Source: Leptospira sp. | Lineage (GTDB): Bacteria > Spirochaetota > Leptospiria > Leptospirales > Leptospiraceae | Assembly (NCBI GenBank): GCA_009991425.1 | Contig: JAACWH010000028.1 | Location: 1 to 64,000, forward strand | Direction of reading: 5' to 3' | Length of the DNA: 64,000 nt | Program-made: the position numbers and the translations under genes | The notes under the pieces: model-generated | What the model was told of the DNA's origin: nothing | The model's database searches: none | Seen by the model: the letters and a program-made list of their open reading frames with translations, nothing else | In this document: positions 1-8,696 of the stretch, piece by piece | Numbering within the stretch: position 1 is the stretch's first letter | Layout of the letters: each line of letters begins with the position of its first letter

Positions 1-519
1 AATAAAAGGAAAAAAACATTACCATCAAGACCACTAGTGATTCCTACAAAATCAAATCAAGTTTGGTCTATGGATTTTGTTTTTGAACGAACAATGGATG
101 GTAGAAAAAAAAGAATCCTTACAGGCATAGATCACTTTAGCAGAGAAAATATGATTCTTCATGTAGAATATTCTTTTTCCTCAGATAGATTGATTCAATT
201 CTTGGATTCATTAGAAGAGTTGCCAAAAGTATTTGTTTTGGATAATGGAACGGAGTTTACATCTATCGCATTTAGAGACTGGGCAATGAAAAAAGGAATA
301 GATATTCACTACATAGAAAAAGGAAAACCTACCCAAAATGCATTTATAGAAAGCTTCAATGGCAAGCTTAGAGATGAATGTTTAAATCAAAATCTTTTTA
401 GAAATCAAAATGAACTATCTAGAGATTTGAAAAATTTTCAAAAGGATTATAATGAAGATAGATTACATTCTTCATTAAATTACTTGACCCCGTTAGAATA
501 TAAAATGAAATTTGGATAG
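1..519 (+). CDS. IS3-family transposase OrfB, C-terminal part
   Basis: DDE-type integrase-core transposase that catalyses movement of the IS element. The frame is open from base 1, so the true start is upstream of the window; the in-frame ATG at 37 is internal. Visible motifs are the first catalytic Asp in WSMDFV, the second in VLDNGTEF and the Glu in FIESFNGK, with exactly 35 residues between the last two (the D-35-E spacing of the IS3 group). The tail with [13 protein letters not shown] is also typical. No frameshift or stop is seen in the visible part, so the catalytic domain could be functional. In IS3 elements it is normally made as an OrfAB fusion by -1 frameshifting; OrfA is not visible here. 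Confidence 0.93.
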   Translation, partial: NKRKKTLPSRPLVIPTKSNQVWSMDFVFERTMDGRKKRILTGIDHFSRENMILHVEYSFSSDRLIQFLDSLEELPKVFVLDNGTEFTSIAFRDWAMKKGIDIHYIEKGKPTQNAFIESFNGKLRDECLNQNLFRNQNELSRDLKNFQKDYNEDRLHSSLNYLTPLEYKMKFG

Positions 520-547
520 AATTTAGATAAAAACTAACTTATCATCT

Positions 548-571
548 GGTACTGAAAATGGGGGCAGGTCA
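548..571 (+). repeat. right terminal inverted repeat of the IS3 element
   Basis: The reverse complement begins TGACCTGCCCCCATTTTCAG. Position, orientation and the CA end fit the outer end of an IS3-family element. The partner repeat is outside the window. Confidence 0.75.
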
Positions 572-958
572 TTTATATTAATATTATTTTTTATTGTTAG
601 TTTAGTTATCGCTTATAGTTTATATTTTATCCGGAGTAATTATATATCCGAAAGGAAAATGGAGCGATTAATATCTTTTTCTAAGTTATTAAATAGCCTT
701 TCTGAAAAAAATTGTGTACAAAATATTATGGAATTTAGGAGAGAATTGATTAATAATCATGGATTTTACGATTTATATGTTTTTAACGTAAATGGAGATT
801 TTCTTGGTGGAGGAGGATTTAAGGATATTAAGGATTTTAATCATGTATTAGATATGGCTATTAAATGGAAAGGAACGGGAACTACACAAATAAACAATAA
901 AAAAACAGCTCACTGGGGAAGGTGCTCTAAAGAGGTTTTATATATCGTTATTGATTAA
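572..958 (+). pseudogene. membrane protein gene cut at its 5' end by the IS
   Basis: Immediately after the IS end the frame is open and encodes a hydrophobic helix (FILILFFIVSLVIAYSLYFI, about 572-631), a basic/polar turn, then about 105 soluble residues ending at 958. The frame stays open backwards through the IS terminus to about 527 without any start codon. The simplest reading is that the IS removed the N-terminus of a membrane-anchored protein. An ATG at 659, with AAGGA four bases upstream, could start a 99-residue soluble product, but this would drop the membrane helix. The C-terminal domain (GGGGFKDIKDF, HWGRCS) is not one I recognise. Truncation is inferred from the junction. Confidence 0.6.
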
Positions 959-1079
959 GATAGAGTTAAGCCTTACAAACTGAACCTTTTTTGAAATAAT
1001 CCTTTGAAATAAAAGTCTGTTATGTTAGAGTATACAGCTTAAAATAAGATAACTTTATTGTAACAATGCAGTCTCTCTC

Positions 1080-1220
1080 CCATCGTAGGAGGACGGATTG
1101 TCCTTCCCATAGCTTGCGAACAGGACGTTCGCAACTTTCGCTTTTGGGCAGGAAGCCCAATGGCGAAATGGGAAGGGCAATCGCCCGCATTGCCGTCGGG
1201 CGCGAGGAAGGCAGACACGT
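1080..1220. other. GC-rich, cloverleaf-like folded element
   Basis: A GC-rich island in AT-rich surroundings, non-coding as far as I can tell. Three stems are visible: 1097-1110 with 1168-1181 (14 pairs, one G-T); TTGCGAAC 1114-1121 with GTTCGCAA 1127-1134 (perfect, loop AGGAC); and TTGGGC 1144-1149 with GCCCAA 1155-1160 (perfect, loop AGGAA), extended by TTTCGC 1136-1141 with GCGAAA 1163-1168. The long stem encloses the two hairpins. A further inverted pair, GGCAAT 1176-1181 and ATTGCC 1189-1194, follows. It abuts the 3' end of meaB. It could be an interspersed repeat, a structured RNA or a two-way terminator. Confidence 0.55.
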
Positions 1221-1225
1221 AGCCA

Positions 1226-2233
1226 TCAACTAACAATTCTCTTCCCAATCTCTCCGATTACCATGGCTTCCATTTGCTCATAGGAGGGAGTAGGGGAGAT
1301 GTCTGCAAGATGCAGAGATTGGAAAATTCTCAAGCCGAAGCGACCGTATTCATTGCGTACCCATTTTTCCAATTGGTAGATTACTTCCACTGAATGGTCT
1401 TTCTTCTTTGGTTTGGATGTTGCAAAATCCCAAACTTCTGTTATGCCTTTTTTCTTAACGACGGATGTCTTGAAGACAGGAGGTAACTTTTGATTGGGTA
1501 GAACGTCCTTTAGAAATTCTAAAGTTGAAAGCAAGAGATGGTAACTAGAATTGGCAAGACCTTCTTCGTCGAATTTGTTGATGATAAAGGCATCGGGGAC
1601 TTCCATGATACCGCTTTTCATAAACTGAACCTGATCTCCACCTAATGGTTGCATAACGAGGAAGGAATAATCCGTAAGCAAGGAGACTTCAATTTCGTTT
1701 TGTCCAATTCCAACAGTTTCTACAATTACATAGTCAAAGAAATGACGCAGGAAGCGTATCACATGATAGGTATATGGATTTACACCTCCCAATTCTAATT
1801 GGGATGCCTGCGACCGAAAGTACACTCTGTTCTCACGGCGAGGCAAAATGACACGAGTACGATCCCCTAGTATAGATCCTCCAGAAATATTACTGGTTGG
1901 ATCAATAGCAACAATGGCAAGACTAGACTGGGGATCTTTTTCTAGGAAATATTTGCATATCTCTCCAATGAGGGAAGACTTTCCAGCTCCTGGCGTTCCC
2001 GTAATTCCTATGGTATAAGCCTTGGATTCAGAGAGCCCCATCTCCTCCATCATAGGAAAAAGATGGGAACGTTTGCTAGGGCTATCTTCTCTTTCCAATA
2101 GAGAAATTGCTTTGGCTAAACTGTATTTCTCTAGTTGGATAGAGCCTTGTATCAGTTCTTCGTAAAGTTTCCTTTCCTCAGAATCAATACTCAGCCTCAG
2201 TCCCACACTTGGGATTTCATTCTTTGAGCTCAA
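1226..2233 (-). CDS. meaB: MeaB/ArgK-type G3E GTPase, acyl-CoA mutase chaperone
   Basis: P-loop GTPase that protects and reloads B12-dependent acyl-CoA mutases. The Walker A motif GTPGAGKSS lies at about residues 79-87. The family motif AIDPTS..GGSILGDRTR follows at about 107-125, and the G4-like INKFDEEG at about 210. The length of 335 residues is normal for MeaB. The start is TTG at 2233, 13 bases after the mutase stop, with AAGG a few bases upstream; the next Met is about 60 residues in and would cut conserved sequence. It lies directly downstream of the mutase gene, the standard mutase/chaperone operon. Confidence 0.92.
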   Translation of the reverse strand: MSSKNEIPSVGLRLSIDSEERKLYEELIQGSIQLEKYSLAKAISLLEREDSPSKRSHLFPMMEEMGLSESKAYTIGITGTPGAGKSSLIGEICKYFLEKDPQSSLAIVAIDPTSNISGGSILGDRTRVILPRRENRVYFRSQASQLELGGVNPYTYHVIRFLRHFFDYVIVETVGIGQNEIEVSLLTDYSFLVMQPLGGDQVQFMKSGIMEVPDAFIINKFDEEGLANSSYHLLLSTLEFLKDVLPNQKLPPVFKTSVVKKKGITEVWDFATSKPKKKDHSVEVIYQLEKWVRNEYGRFGLRIFQSLHLADISPTPSYEQMEAMVIGEIGKRIVS

Positions 2234-2246
2234 AACCTTATCTTAC

Positions 2247-4259
2247 TTAGGCGGCTTTGGATTTAGTGGAAATAAGATCTATGATTTTCTCCATGATAGT
2301 CATAAGATCATAATCTTTGGGAGTAAAGACTTCCTTGATTCCTTGCTTGCGTAGACTTTCAAAATCCGACTCAGGAATAATTCCACCAATGATCACAGGA
2401 ATCTCTGCCTTGTAATGCTTCAGCTCATCAAAGATTTGTGTAGCAATTTCGTTATGCGATCCAGACAAAATAGAAATTCCAATTACATCCGCATTTTCTT
2501 CCACTGCTGATTGGATGATCTCTTCTGGAGAGAGACGAATCCCCGAATAGATTACATCAAAGCCTGCGTGCTTTGCAGAAACAGCAATCATCTCAGCTCC
2601 ATTGGAATGGCCATCTAATCCTGGTTTGCCGACAACAATTTTAGGTCTGTGTCCATGAGCTTCTAGGAATGCTTTTACTTTGCCACGAACACGGTCTGTC
2701 TTCTCATCTTCGATTTTGAGAGACTGACCTTCCACTCCTGTTGGTGGATTGTATTCTCCAAATACCTCACGCAAAGTATCCGACCATTCGCCTGTTGTGA
2801 CGCCGACTTTTGCCGCGTGGATAGATGCTGCCATCATATTGCGTCCTTCTTTGGCATCAGATTTTAACTTAGCGAGGGCTTCTTCTACTTTCTTAGCATC
2901 TCTTTCTTTCTTCACTTTGCTTAGAACATTTAAGGTCATTTCAGCGGATTTAGGATCTACTTTGAAGATACCACCATCTTCTCCGCCTAATAGAGGCGAT
3001 TTGATTCCTTCTGTCCATTTATTCTTACCGACAATGATTTGCTCACCTGAGTTAATCTTCGATAGGCGGTCCGTCTGAGACTTAACTAGTTGTGATTTCA
3101 TATAGCCATTTTCAATTGCTTTGATAGCACCACCCATATCTAAGATTTTGTGAATCTCTGCATAGGCTTCTTCTTTAAGTGCGTTTACCTTGCTTTCGAT
3201 CACTTTGGAACCCTCAAAAAGATCTGGGTATTCTAAAAGATCCGTTTCATAAGAAAGAACTTGTTGAAGACGAAGCGACCATTGCTGGTCCCAAGGGCGG
3301 GGTAGGGAGAGTGCTTCATTCCAAGCAGGAAGTTGGAGTGCACGACATCTTGCATCACGACTGAGTGTGACACCCAAAGTTTCAATGAGGATTCTCCATG
3401 CATTGTTCTCTGGTTGCTCTTCGGTTAAGCCCAAAGAGTTCACTTGAACTCCGTAACGGAACACTCTGTACTTAGGATTCTTTACTTTGTAACGTTCAGT
3501 GGTAATTTCATCCCACATTTGCACGAAGGCTCGCATCTTACACATCTCTTCTACGAAACGAATCCCTGCATTGACGAAGAAAGAAATTCTTCCTACGCAT
3601 TTTTCGAATTCTTCTTCTGTGAAACAATTTCTTTCCTTGATTGCATCCAAAATCGCAATCGCTGTTGCAAGTGCAAATGCAAGTTCTTGACTCGGTGTTG
3701 CTCCCGCTTCTTGCAAGTGGTAGGAACAGATATTGGATGGATTCCATTTTGGTGTATTTTTCAAACAATACTCATACATATCAACAATGATACGAATGGA
3801 TTCAGCCGGCGGGAAAATGTAAGTACCACGAGCCAAGTATTCTTTGATTAAATCATTCTGTGTTGTTCCTTGCAAAAGCTTGAGATCTATACCACGCTCT
3901 TCGGCAAGAGCAACATAAAGAGAGAGTAGCCACATGGATGTCCCATTAATAGTCATGGAAGTATTCATTTCTTCGATAGGAATCTGATCAAAAAGTACTC
4001 GAAAATCTTCTAAGGAGTTGATGGGAACTCCCACTTTACCAATTTCTGGTTTGGAAATGCCATGATCGGAACTATATCCACACTGTGTTGGAAGATCAAA
4101 TGCTATAGAAAGGCCAGTCTGACCTTTAGCTAAGTTCTTTCGATAGAGTTCATTGGATGCTTTTGCATTTGTATGACCCGCGTAGGTTCGAAAGATCCAA
4201 GCTTTGTCTTTCTTACTATTGCCGTTTTCGTCGTAGAGAACATGAGGTTTTTTTTCCAT
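2247..4259 (-). CDS. meaA: B12-dependent acyl-CoA mutase, MeaA (ethylmalonyl-CoA mutase) type
   Basis: Adenosylcobalamin-dependent carbon-skeleton mutase with catalytic barrel and B12-binding domain in one chain. The N-terminus has WIFRTYAGHTNAKASNELY and AFDLPTQCGYSSDH. RTYAGH and PTQ.GY resemble the ethylmalonyl-CoA mutase/MeaA subclade rather than classical methylmalonyl-CoA mutase (family knowledge, judged from memory). SYHLQEAGA carries the conserved His. The C-terminal cobalamin motif DGHSNGA at about residue 548 supplies the lower axial His. At 670 residues it is shorter than classical mutases (above 700) and fits MeaA. I chose ATG at 4259; a TTG at 4268 would add three residues. Substrate (methyl- versus ethylmalonyl-CoA) is not proven by sequence. 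Confidence 0.88.
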   Translation of the reverse strand: MEKKPHVLYDENGNSKKDKAWIFRTYAGHTNAKASNELYRKNLAKGQTGLSIAFDLPTQCGYSSDHGISKPEIGKVGVPINSLEDFRVLFDQIPIEEMNTSMTINGTSMWLLSLYVALAEERGIDLKLLQGTTQNDLIKEYLARGTYIFPPAESIRIIVDMYEYCLKNTPKWNPSNICSYHLQEAGATPSQELAFALATAIAILDAIKERNCFTEEEFEKCVGRISFFVNAGIRFVEEMCKMRAFVQMWDEITTERYKVKNPKYRVFRYGVQVNSLGLTEEQPENNAWRILIETLGVTLSRDARCRALQLPAWNEALSLPRPWDQQWSLRLQQVLSYETDLLEYPDLFEGSKVIESKVNALKEEAYAEIHKILDMGGAIKAIENGYMKSQLVKSQTDRLSKINSGEQIIVGKNKWTEGIKSPLLGGEDGGIFKVDPKSAEMTLNVLSKVKKERDAKKVEEALAKLKSDAKEGRNMMAASIHAAKVGVTTGEWSDTLREVFGEYNPPTGVEGQSLKIEDEKTDRVRGKVKAFLEAHGHRPKIVVGKPGLDGHSNGAEMIAVSAKHAGFDVIYSGIRLSPEEIIQSAVEENADVIGISILSGSHNEIATQIFDELKHYKAEIPVIIGGIIPESDFESLRKQGIKEVFTPKDYDLMTIMEKIIDLISTKSKAA

Positions 4260-4345
4260 TGATGCCAACTTTTTATTTCTTATGTAAAACTTAAAATCTT
4301 CTGGAATAATTTCAGCTAAATTTTAAACAGGAGAGAGAAAAACTA

Positions 4346-5689
4346 TTGGAAACATTTGTGTATAAAGAAAGAAAACCCCTAAATCCTATTGCCTTCTTTC
4401 TTTCCATCTTCATATTATTTGGGATATTTTGGCTTTATTTGAATCTACGACCAGTTCTTGCTGATCCTGAGAGCTACATATTTCTTGCAAATCTAAGAGC
4501 TATCACTGAAGAAGGAGCGTTTTTCTCTTGGGAAGAACCGCTTCCTGTTCTTTTGGTATTTTTCTGGAAGAGTATCTTCGGTATGAATTATCTGACTTCC
4601 TTCCAATCCATTGCCGCTCTACTTTTCAGTGTGAATTTGCATTTGATACTTCTACTTTTCCGAAAAGGGGAATGGAAGTTCAACCACCATTTCTTAGTTT
4701 ATATTTCTGCCTTTTTACCATATTCCCATGAGTTCCCCATTTTACATTTCCATGAGCTTGTTGGTTTAACATTCCTTTTACTCATTTTCCATACCTTTCG
4801 TATGGAGACCTTGCTCGACCTTTTCCTCTTCCCAGCATTACTTCTAGTTTCCTTCTTCACAGATTTAAGAATGTTTATCATAGGATTTACAATTTTTATT
4901 GTTTGGTCCTGCCTACGTGCTATGAGCTCGAACAAGTCTCGAACTACAGTATTTTACAAACGCAAGAATATTCCATTTATTATTCTTAGTTCTTATTTGT
5001 TGGGCTTATTTATAACATTGATTCTGTTCTCCATTTTTGATTTTTTTGGTGATTCAAGTTTTACTAAACTTATTATACATTCTTCAACCATGCTCTTTTA
5101 CTTAGCGCCTGCATTTTTCTTATTACTTGTTGGCAATATTCTCTTAGGCACTGAGAAAGAATTAAATACTCGAACATTCACTGGAATATTAGTCGCCTGT
5201 ATACTAGTTGCCGTATATTTTAATTATAGTAATTACGATGAAACTATGGATGATTTATTAGAATCAAAGAAAGAAGATTTTATTCGAAGCCAATCCTTAG
5301 TATCCAATAGATCTATAATCTATTCCGATCCAATTACTTCGCATTACGTATATTTTGCGACAAAGATTAAAAATCGTTTTTATGAGATAGAGTCTAGAGA
5401 TTCAAATAGCTATCTATATTTAGATGATGTCTGGCAAGCAGATCTTGTTGATATTAATAAAAGATATCCAGCTCGAAAGAGAGACCGAAGAATAGAATTA
5501 ATTCCCCTTGGTAATAGATCTGCATTTCTTAATAAAAATTTGCAGGATAGAATTGTTTCTGATAAAAGTTCCACTGCTTACAAAACAAAATTGGTCGATT
5601 ACTTAAAACTTTTTTCCAAACTATTTCCTTACCAAGACTATATTCTTTGGCAGCAAGAATTTCTTGGTTATAGCAATCTTCAGAAATAA
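4346..5689 (+). CDS. multi-pass membrane protein, GT-C glycosyltransferase-like
   Basis: 447 residues. A hydrophobic N-terminal helix at about 13-33 is followed by an acidic loop with the motif ADPESYIFL, then roughly eight more hydrophobic stretches to about residue 300. The C-terminal polar region is about 145 residues. An acidic residue in the first external loop of a polytopic protein is typical of GT-C glycosyltransferases using polyprenyl-phosphate sugars, but no family signature is decisive. The TTG start at 4346 is supported by GGAGAG about ten bases upstream. It is divergent from meaA, with about 85 bases between them. Function is unknown; cell-envelope glycan assembly is an inference. 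Confidence 0.7.
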   Translation: METFVYKERKPLNPIAFFLSIFILFGIFWLYLNLRPVLADPESYIFLANLRAITEEGAFFSWEEPLPVLLVFFWKSIFGMNYLTSFQSIAALLFSVNLHLILLLFRKGEWKFNHHFLVYISAFLPYSHEFPILHFHELVGLTFLLLIFHTFRMETLLDLFLFPALLLVSFFTDLRMFIIGFTIFIVWSCLRAMSSNKSRTTVFYKRKNIPFIILSSYLLGLFITLILFSIFDFFGDSSFTKLIIHSSTMLFYLAPAFFLLLVGNILLGTEKELNTRTFTGILVACILVAVYFNYSNYDETMDDLLESKKEDFIRSQSLVSNRSIIYSDPITSHYVYFATKIKNRFYEIESRDSNSYLYLDDVWQADLVDINKRYPARKRDRRIELIPLGNRSAFLNKNLQDRIVSDKSSTAYKTKLVDYLKLFSKLFPYQDYILWQQEFLGYSNLQK

Positions 5690-5697
5690 AAAGTTTC

Positions 5698-6327
5698 TTA
5701 TTTTAAAAGATCCTCTATTTTGCTTACGTAATTCTTTGTTTCTGCATAAGGGGGCACTCCCTTGTATTTTTTCACTGCACCTGGACCTGCGTTGTATGCA
5801 GCCAGTGCCAGTTTACGATCTTGGAACTGGTTCAACATATCTCCCAGGAATTTAGTGCCGCCTTCAATATTTTCCATAGGATCAAGTGGGTCTTCTACGC
5901 CTAACATTTTTGCTGTGGGCGGCATGAGTTGCATTAGACCCATAGCTCCCTTAGGGGAGACTGCTTTTGAATTAAAATTAGACTCAGTTTGGATAACTGC
6001 CTTAACAAGGTTAGGATCAATTCCATTTTTCTTAGATTCCAAGGCTATCTTTTGCTCTAGCTCAGAAGTCATTCTAGAATTTGCAAAATTTCCTGCTGAA
6101 AAATCATTTGTCCCTCTTGCATTTCCCAAATCCAACTGCTGCATGGACGCCTGCTCCATCATTTCTTCAAAACTCGGCTGCCCTACAATCCCATTCTGAT
6201 TGTCTGGACTAACTACGGGAGCAATGGTTTCGGGAGATTTTTGGCCGAGAATTTTTTCAATTTCGCCCATTCTTTGAAAGACCTGTTGTAGAGAGGGAAT
6301 ATCCGTAACCTTCATATTATGTCTCAT
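5698..6327 (-). CDS. lytic transglycosylase, SLT domain
   Basis: Cleaves peptidoglycan glycan strands. The C-terminal ~110 residues form a goose-lysozyme-like SLT domain: IQTESNFN carries the catalytic Glu, followed by SPKGAMGLMQLMPPTA and AAYNAGPGAV, all classic for the Slt/MltE group. The N-terminal ~100 residues are low in structure, Gln/Met-rich and without a signal peptide, so export must be non-classical or it acts with a secretion or flagellar machine (inference). I took the ATG at 6327; a TTG two codons upstream and an ATG three codons downstream are alternatives, none with a clear ribosome site. It is convergent with the upstream membrane-protein gene. Confidence 0.9.
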   Translation of the reverse strand: MRHNMKVTDIPSLQQVFQRMGEIEKILGQKSPETIAPVVSPDNQNGIVGQPSFEEMMEQASMQQLDLGNARGTNDFSAGNFANSRMTSELEQKIALESKKNGIDPNLVKAVIQTESNFNSKAVSPKGAMGLMQLMPPTAKMLGVEDPLDPMENIEGGTKFLGDMLNQFQDRKLALAAYNAGPGAVKKYKGVPPYAETKNYVSKIEDLLK

Positions 6328-6383
6328 CGACAAAAATACAGAAAAACTATCGTATTTTTTTCTGGCAAAGGCAAATTGGAAGA

Positions 6384-8696
6384 ATGATTAAGATCATGAT
6401 CACAGATAGAATTAGCTCTCTGCCTATAGTAATTGCAGAGAAAAAAGGCTTTTTCGAAGAGCAAGAATTGGATGTTGACCTAAGATCCTGCGTAGACTAC
6501 AAAAGTATATTTTCCTTAATGGAATCGGGGCGAATCGATGCGGGTGAACTTCCCACCTTGCTTTATGTGCATGATTGTTTCCTTAAGAAATCCAAGGTAA
6601 AACGCCTTTACAAAGGCTTGTATCTTTCTCATTCTAAGCTAAGTTTTTATTCAAGAATTTTTTTCCAACCTTCTGATGTTCTCACCAACAAAACCTATGA
6701 CATTCCTGTTCCGAGTGAATTTTCTATAGAGCGATTTTTCACAGAAAAATTCATAGAAAATTTCTTTCCTGGAAAAATGCCTAAACTCCGTTTTGTTGAA
6801 CTTCCATATTACCTCATGGAGAATCATCTTCGCAAAACAAGTTCACTTGGGATGTCTGCTGATCCCAATTTCTATCCTTTTTTGAATAAATTTCAAAATT
6901 TTGCTGACCATGAAGGCTTTGATACGAATCAAGAAATAATTTCTAGCCAAGAATCTTTTCCCAATACTTTATTCGCTTTTGGCGGACAGTTTGTAAGCAA
7001 ATTTCCTAGTGAAACAGATAAGATACTTAGAGCGATACGAAGATCCATTAAATACTTAAATGAAATTACAAAAACGGAAATAGATGAACTTAGTACTGAT
7101 CTAAATCTAAACCAGTACTATCCTAGCTATAGGATTGGTGAATTCAAACAGATCCTTCTTGCTAATAAACTTGATAAGTCTAGAATGTTCTCTGTTAGGG
7201 GGAACACGAATAATATCCATCCCTTGATCCAAGATTTTTTCTTTCGTACAATCAAGAAGCAAATCTCTCTCGAAGAAATAAATGGAATTCTACAATTTGA
7301 TGAAATATGGAAGGCTATAGATAATTCAGAATCATCTCCTGTCAAAACTTTTGGATTTCGTAATCCGGGGGCAGAATACCAATTTTCTCCGACTATCATT
7401 AACTATCGCAAGCAAAATTATACAAGGCATTTAATTACTGATGCGATATCTATTTCTTTAGATATACTAGAAGGCAATATTCATTCAAGATTGAATATAG
7501 ATGAATCTCTTCGTATTGATAATAGAGTTAAGATTCATATCAATAATATGTTGGATTATCTGAATGCAGAAATTTTTAAATTAAATGAAAGAATTATTGA
7601 GCTGGAAAATTTTAACTCCATCTTAGAAATTAAATTAGATAGGAGTTCGGTTAACTTACAGTATTCGGAAGAAAGGTATAGATACCTTTTTGAATTCTCT
7701 CGTGAAGCACTAATTATTGTTGATGCTGATTCGGGAGCTTTGCTTGAATCCAATCTACAGTTTCGACTCATGAGTGGTTATTCCAGAATGGATCTTTCCA
7801 GGATGAAGATTGATGATTTAGTCGGCGGACAGAAACTTAGCACAAGTTTGTATTTTAAAAATGAAAGATCGGATTCTATGCTACACATCCCCGATGGAGA
7901 GATCATCTTAAGAGATGGCAATCGCTTAGGTGTAGATATTTCCATTAACTCTATGTTAGTAAGTCCAAAGAAACGCTACCAAATTATTTTCAAGGATAAT
8001 AGGGAAAGAATAGAATCTGAAAGAGCCAAGCATGAATTTATATCCAATATCAGCCATGAGTTACGTTCTCCCATGACGAATATTCGAGGATACTTTGAAT
8101 TATTATCTCATGATTCATTGATTCGAACTAAACCAGAGAATTCTGAAATGCTGGATATCATTGATAAAAATATCAAGCGCCTAAGCTTTCTTATTGAGAA
8201 TTTACTTAAGATCGAAAGAAACCAAAACGAATCAGAAGATGAATCCATGGAAGAATTTGATCCTGCCATAGTGATTGAAGATGTGATGCATATGAATTCC
8301 CATCTATCGAATGAAAAAGATATTTCCATTACAGCTGATCTTGAGAGAGGGCATATCATCAAAGGAATTCGGTTTGAATTTTCACAAATAGTTTCTAACT
8401 TGTACATTAACGCTATCAAATACACGGAGCATGGTTTCGTGAAATTAACATTAAAGTCTGATGCTAAATTTATACGATTCACAGTAACAGATTCAGGTTT
8501 TGGCATTCCTGAAAAATTCAAAAACTCTGTATTTGATCGATTCTTTAGAATTCCATCCGATTCGAATCGTAAAATCGGAGGAACAGGATTGGGTCTTTCT
8601 ATAGTAAAATCTTTGGTTGAAAAAATGGAGGCAGAATTAAAATTTCAAAGTGAAGAGGGCAAGGGTTCCTCTTTTGAGGTGGAAATACGAAAATGA
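6384..8696 (+). CDS. cytosolic sensor histidine kinase with substrate-binding-protein-like domain and PAS
   Basis: 770 residues with no membrane helix or signal peptide. Residues 1 to about 290 resemble an NMT1/THI5-like periplasmic binding-protein fold (IVIAEKKGFFEEQELDVDL, then GRIDAGELPTLL), here inside the cytoplasm. A short coiled coil (about 395-425) leads into a PAS domain (about 428-545). The HisKA phospho-acceptor is in FISNISHELRSP (His about 556). The ATPase domain shows N box NLYINAIKY, G1 DSGFGIP, F box FDRFFR and G2 GGTGLGLS. All catalytic boxes are intact. There is no response regulator beside it. It probably senses a small ligand in the cytosol (inference). The next gene overlaps its stop codon (ATGA). 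Confidence 0.9.
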   Translation: MIKIMITDRISSLPIVIAEKKGFFEEQELDVDLRSCVDYKSIFSLMESGRIDAGELPTLLYVHDCFLKKSKVKRLYKGLYLSHSKLSFYSRIFFQPSDVLTNKTYDIPVPSEFSIERFFTEKFIENFFPGKMPKLRFVELPYYLMENHLRKTSSLGMSADPNFYPFLNKFQNFADHEGFDTNQEIISSQESFPNTLFAFGGQFVSKFPSETDKILRAIRRSIKYLNEITKTEIDELSTDLNLNQYYPSYRIGEFKQILLANKLDKSRMFSVRGNTNNIHPLIQDFFFRTIKKQISLEEINGILQFDEIWKAIDNSESSPVKTFGFRNPGAEYQFSPTIINYRKQNYTRHLITDAISISLDILEGNIHSRLNIDESLRIDNRVKIHINNMLDYLNAEIFKLNERIIELENFNSILEIKLDRSSVNLQYSEERYRYLFEFSREALIIVDADSGALLESNLQFRLMSGYSRMDLSRMKIDDLVGGQKLSTSLYFKNERSDSMLHIPDGEIILRDGNRLGVDISINSMLVSPKKRYQIIFKDNRERIESERAKHEFISNISHELRSPMTNIRGYFELLSHDSLIRTKPENSEMLDIIDKNIKRLSFLIENLLKIERNQNESEDESMEEFDPAIVIEDVMHMNSHLSNEKDISITADLERGHIIKGIRFEFSQIVSNLYINAIKYTEHGFVKLTLKSDAKFIRFTVTDSGFGIPEKFKNSVFDRFFRIPSDSNRKIGGTGLGLSIVKSLVEKMEAELKFQSEEGKGSSFEVEIRK

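Larger units (their letters stand above)
1..571 (+). mobile_element. IS3-family insertion sequence, right part
   Basis: The left part lies outside the window. What is visible is the C-terminal catalytic half of an OrfB-type DDE transposase followed by about 50 non-coding bases and a terminal repeat ending at 571. Read inward from 571 the end is TGACCTGCCCCCATTTTC, which matches the usual TGA...GCCCCC terminus of IS3-family members (family knowledge). The element sits inside another reading frame (see 572-958), so it is probably a gene-disrupting insertion. The left end and target duplication cannot be checked from here. Confidence 0.85.

Noticed and set aside
1020..1248. Two overlapping open frames of 69 codons on the minus strand
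   Set aside because: They lie across the GC-rich folded element and overlap each other; composition is driven by the hairpins. Not supported as genes, though such frames are sometimes annotated.
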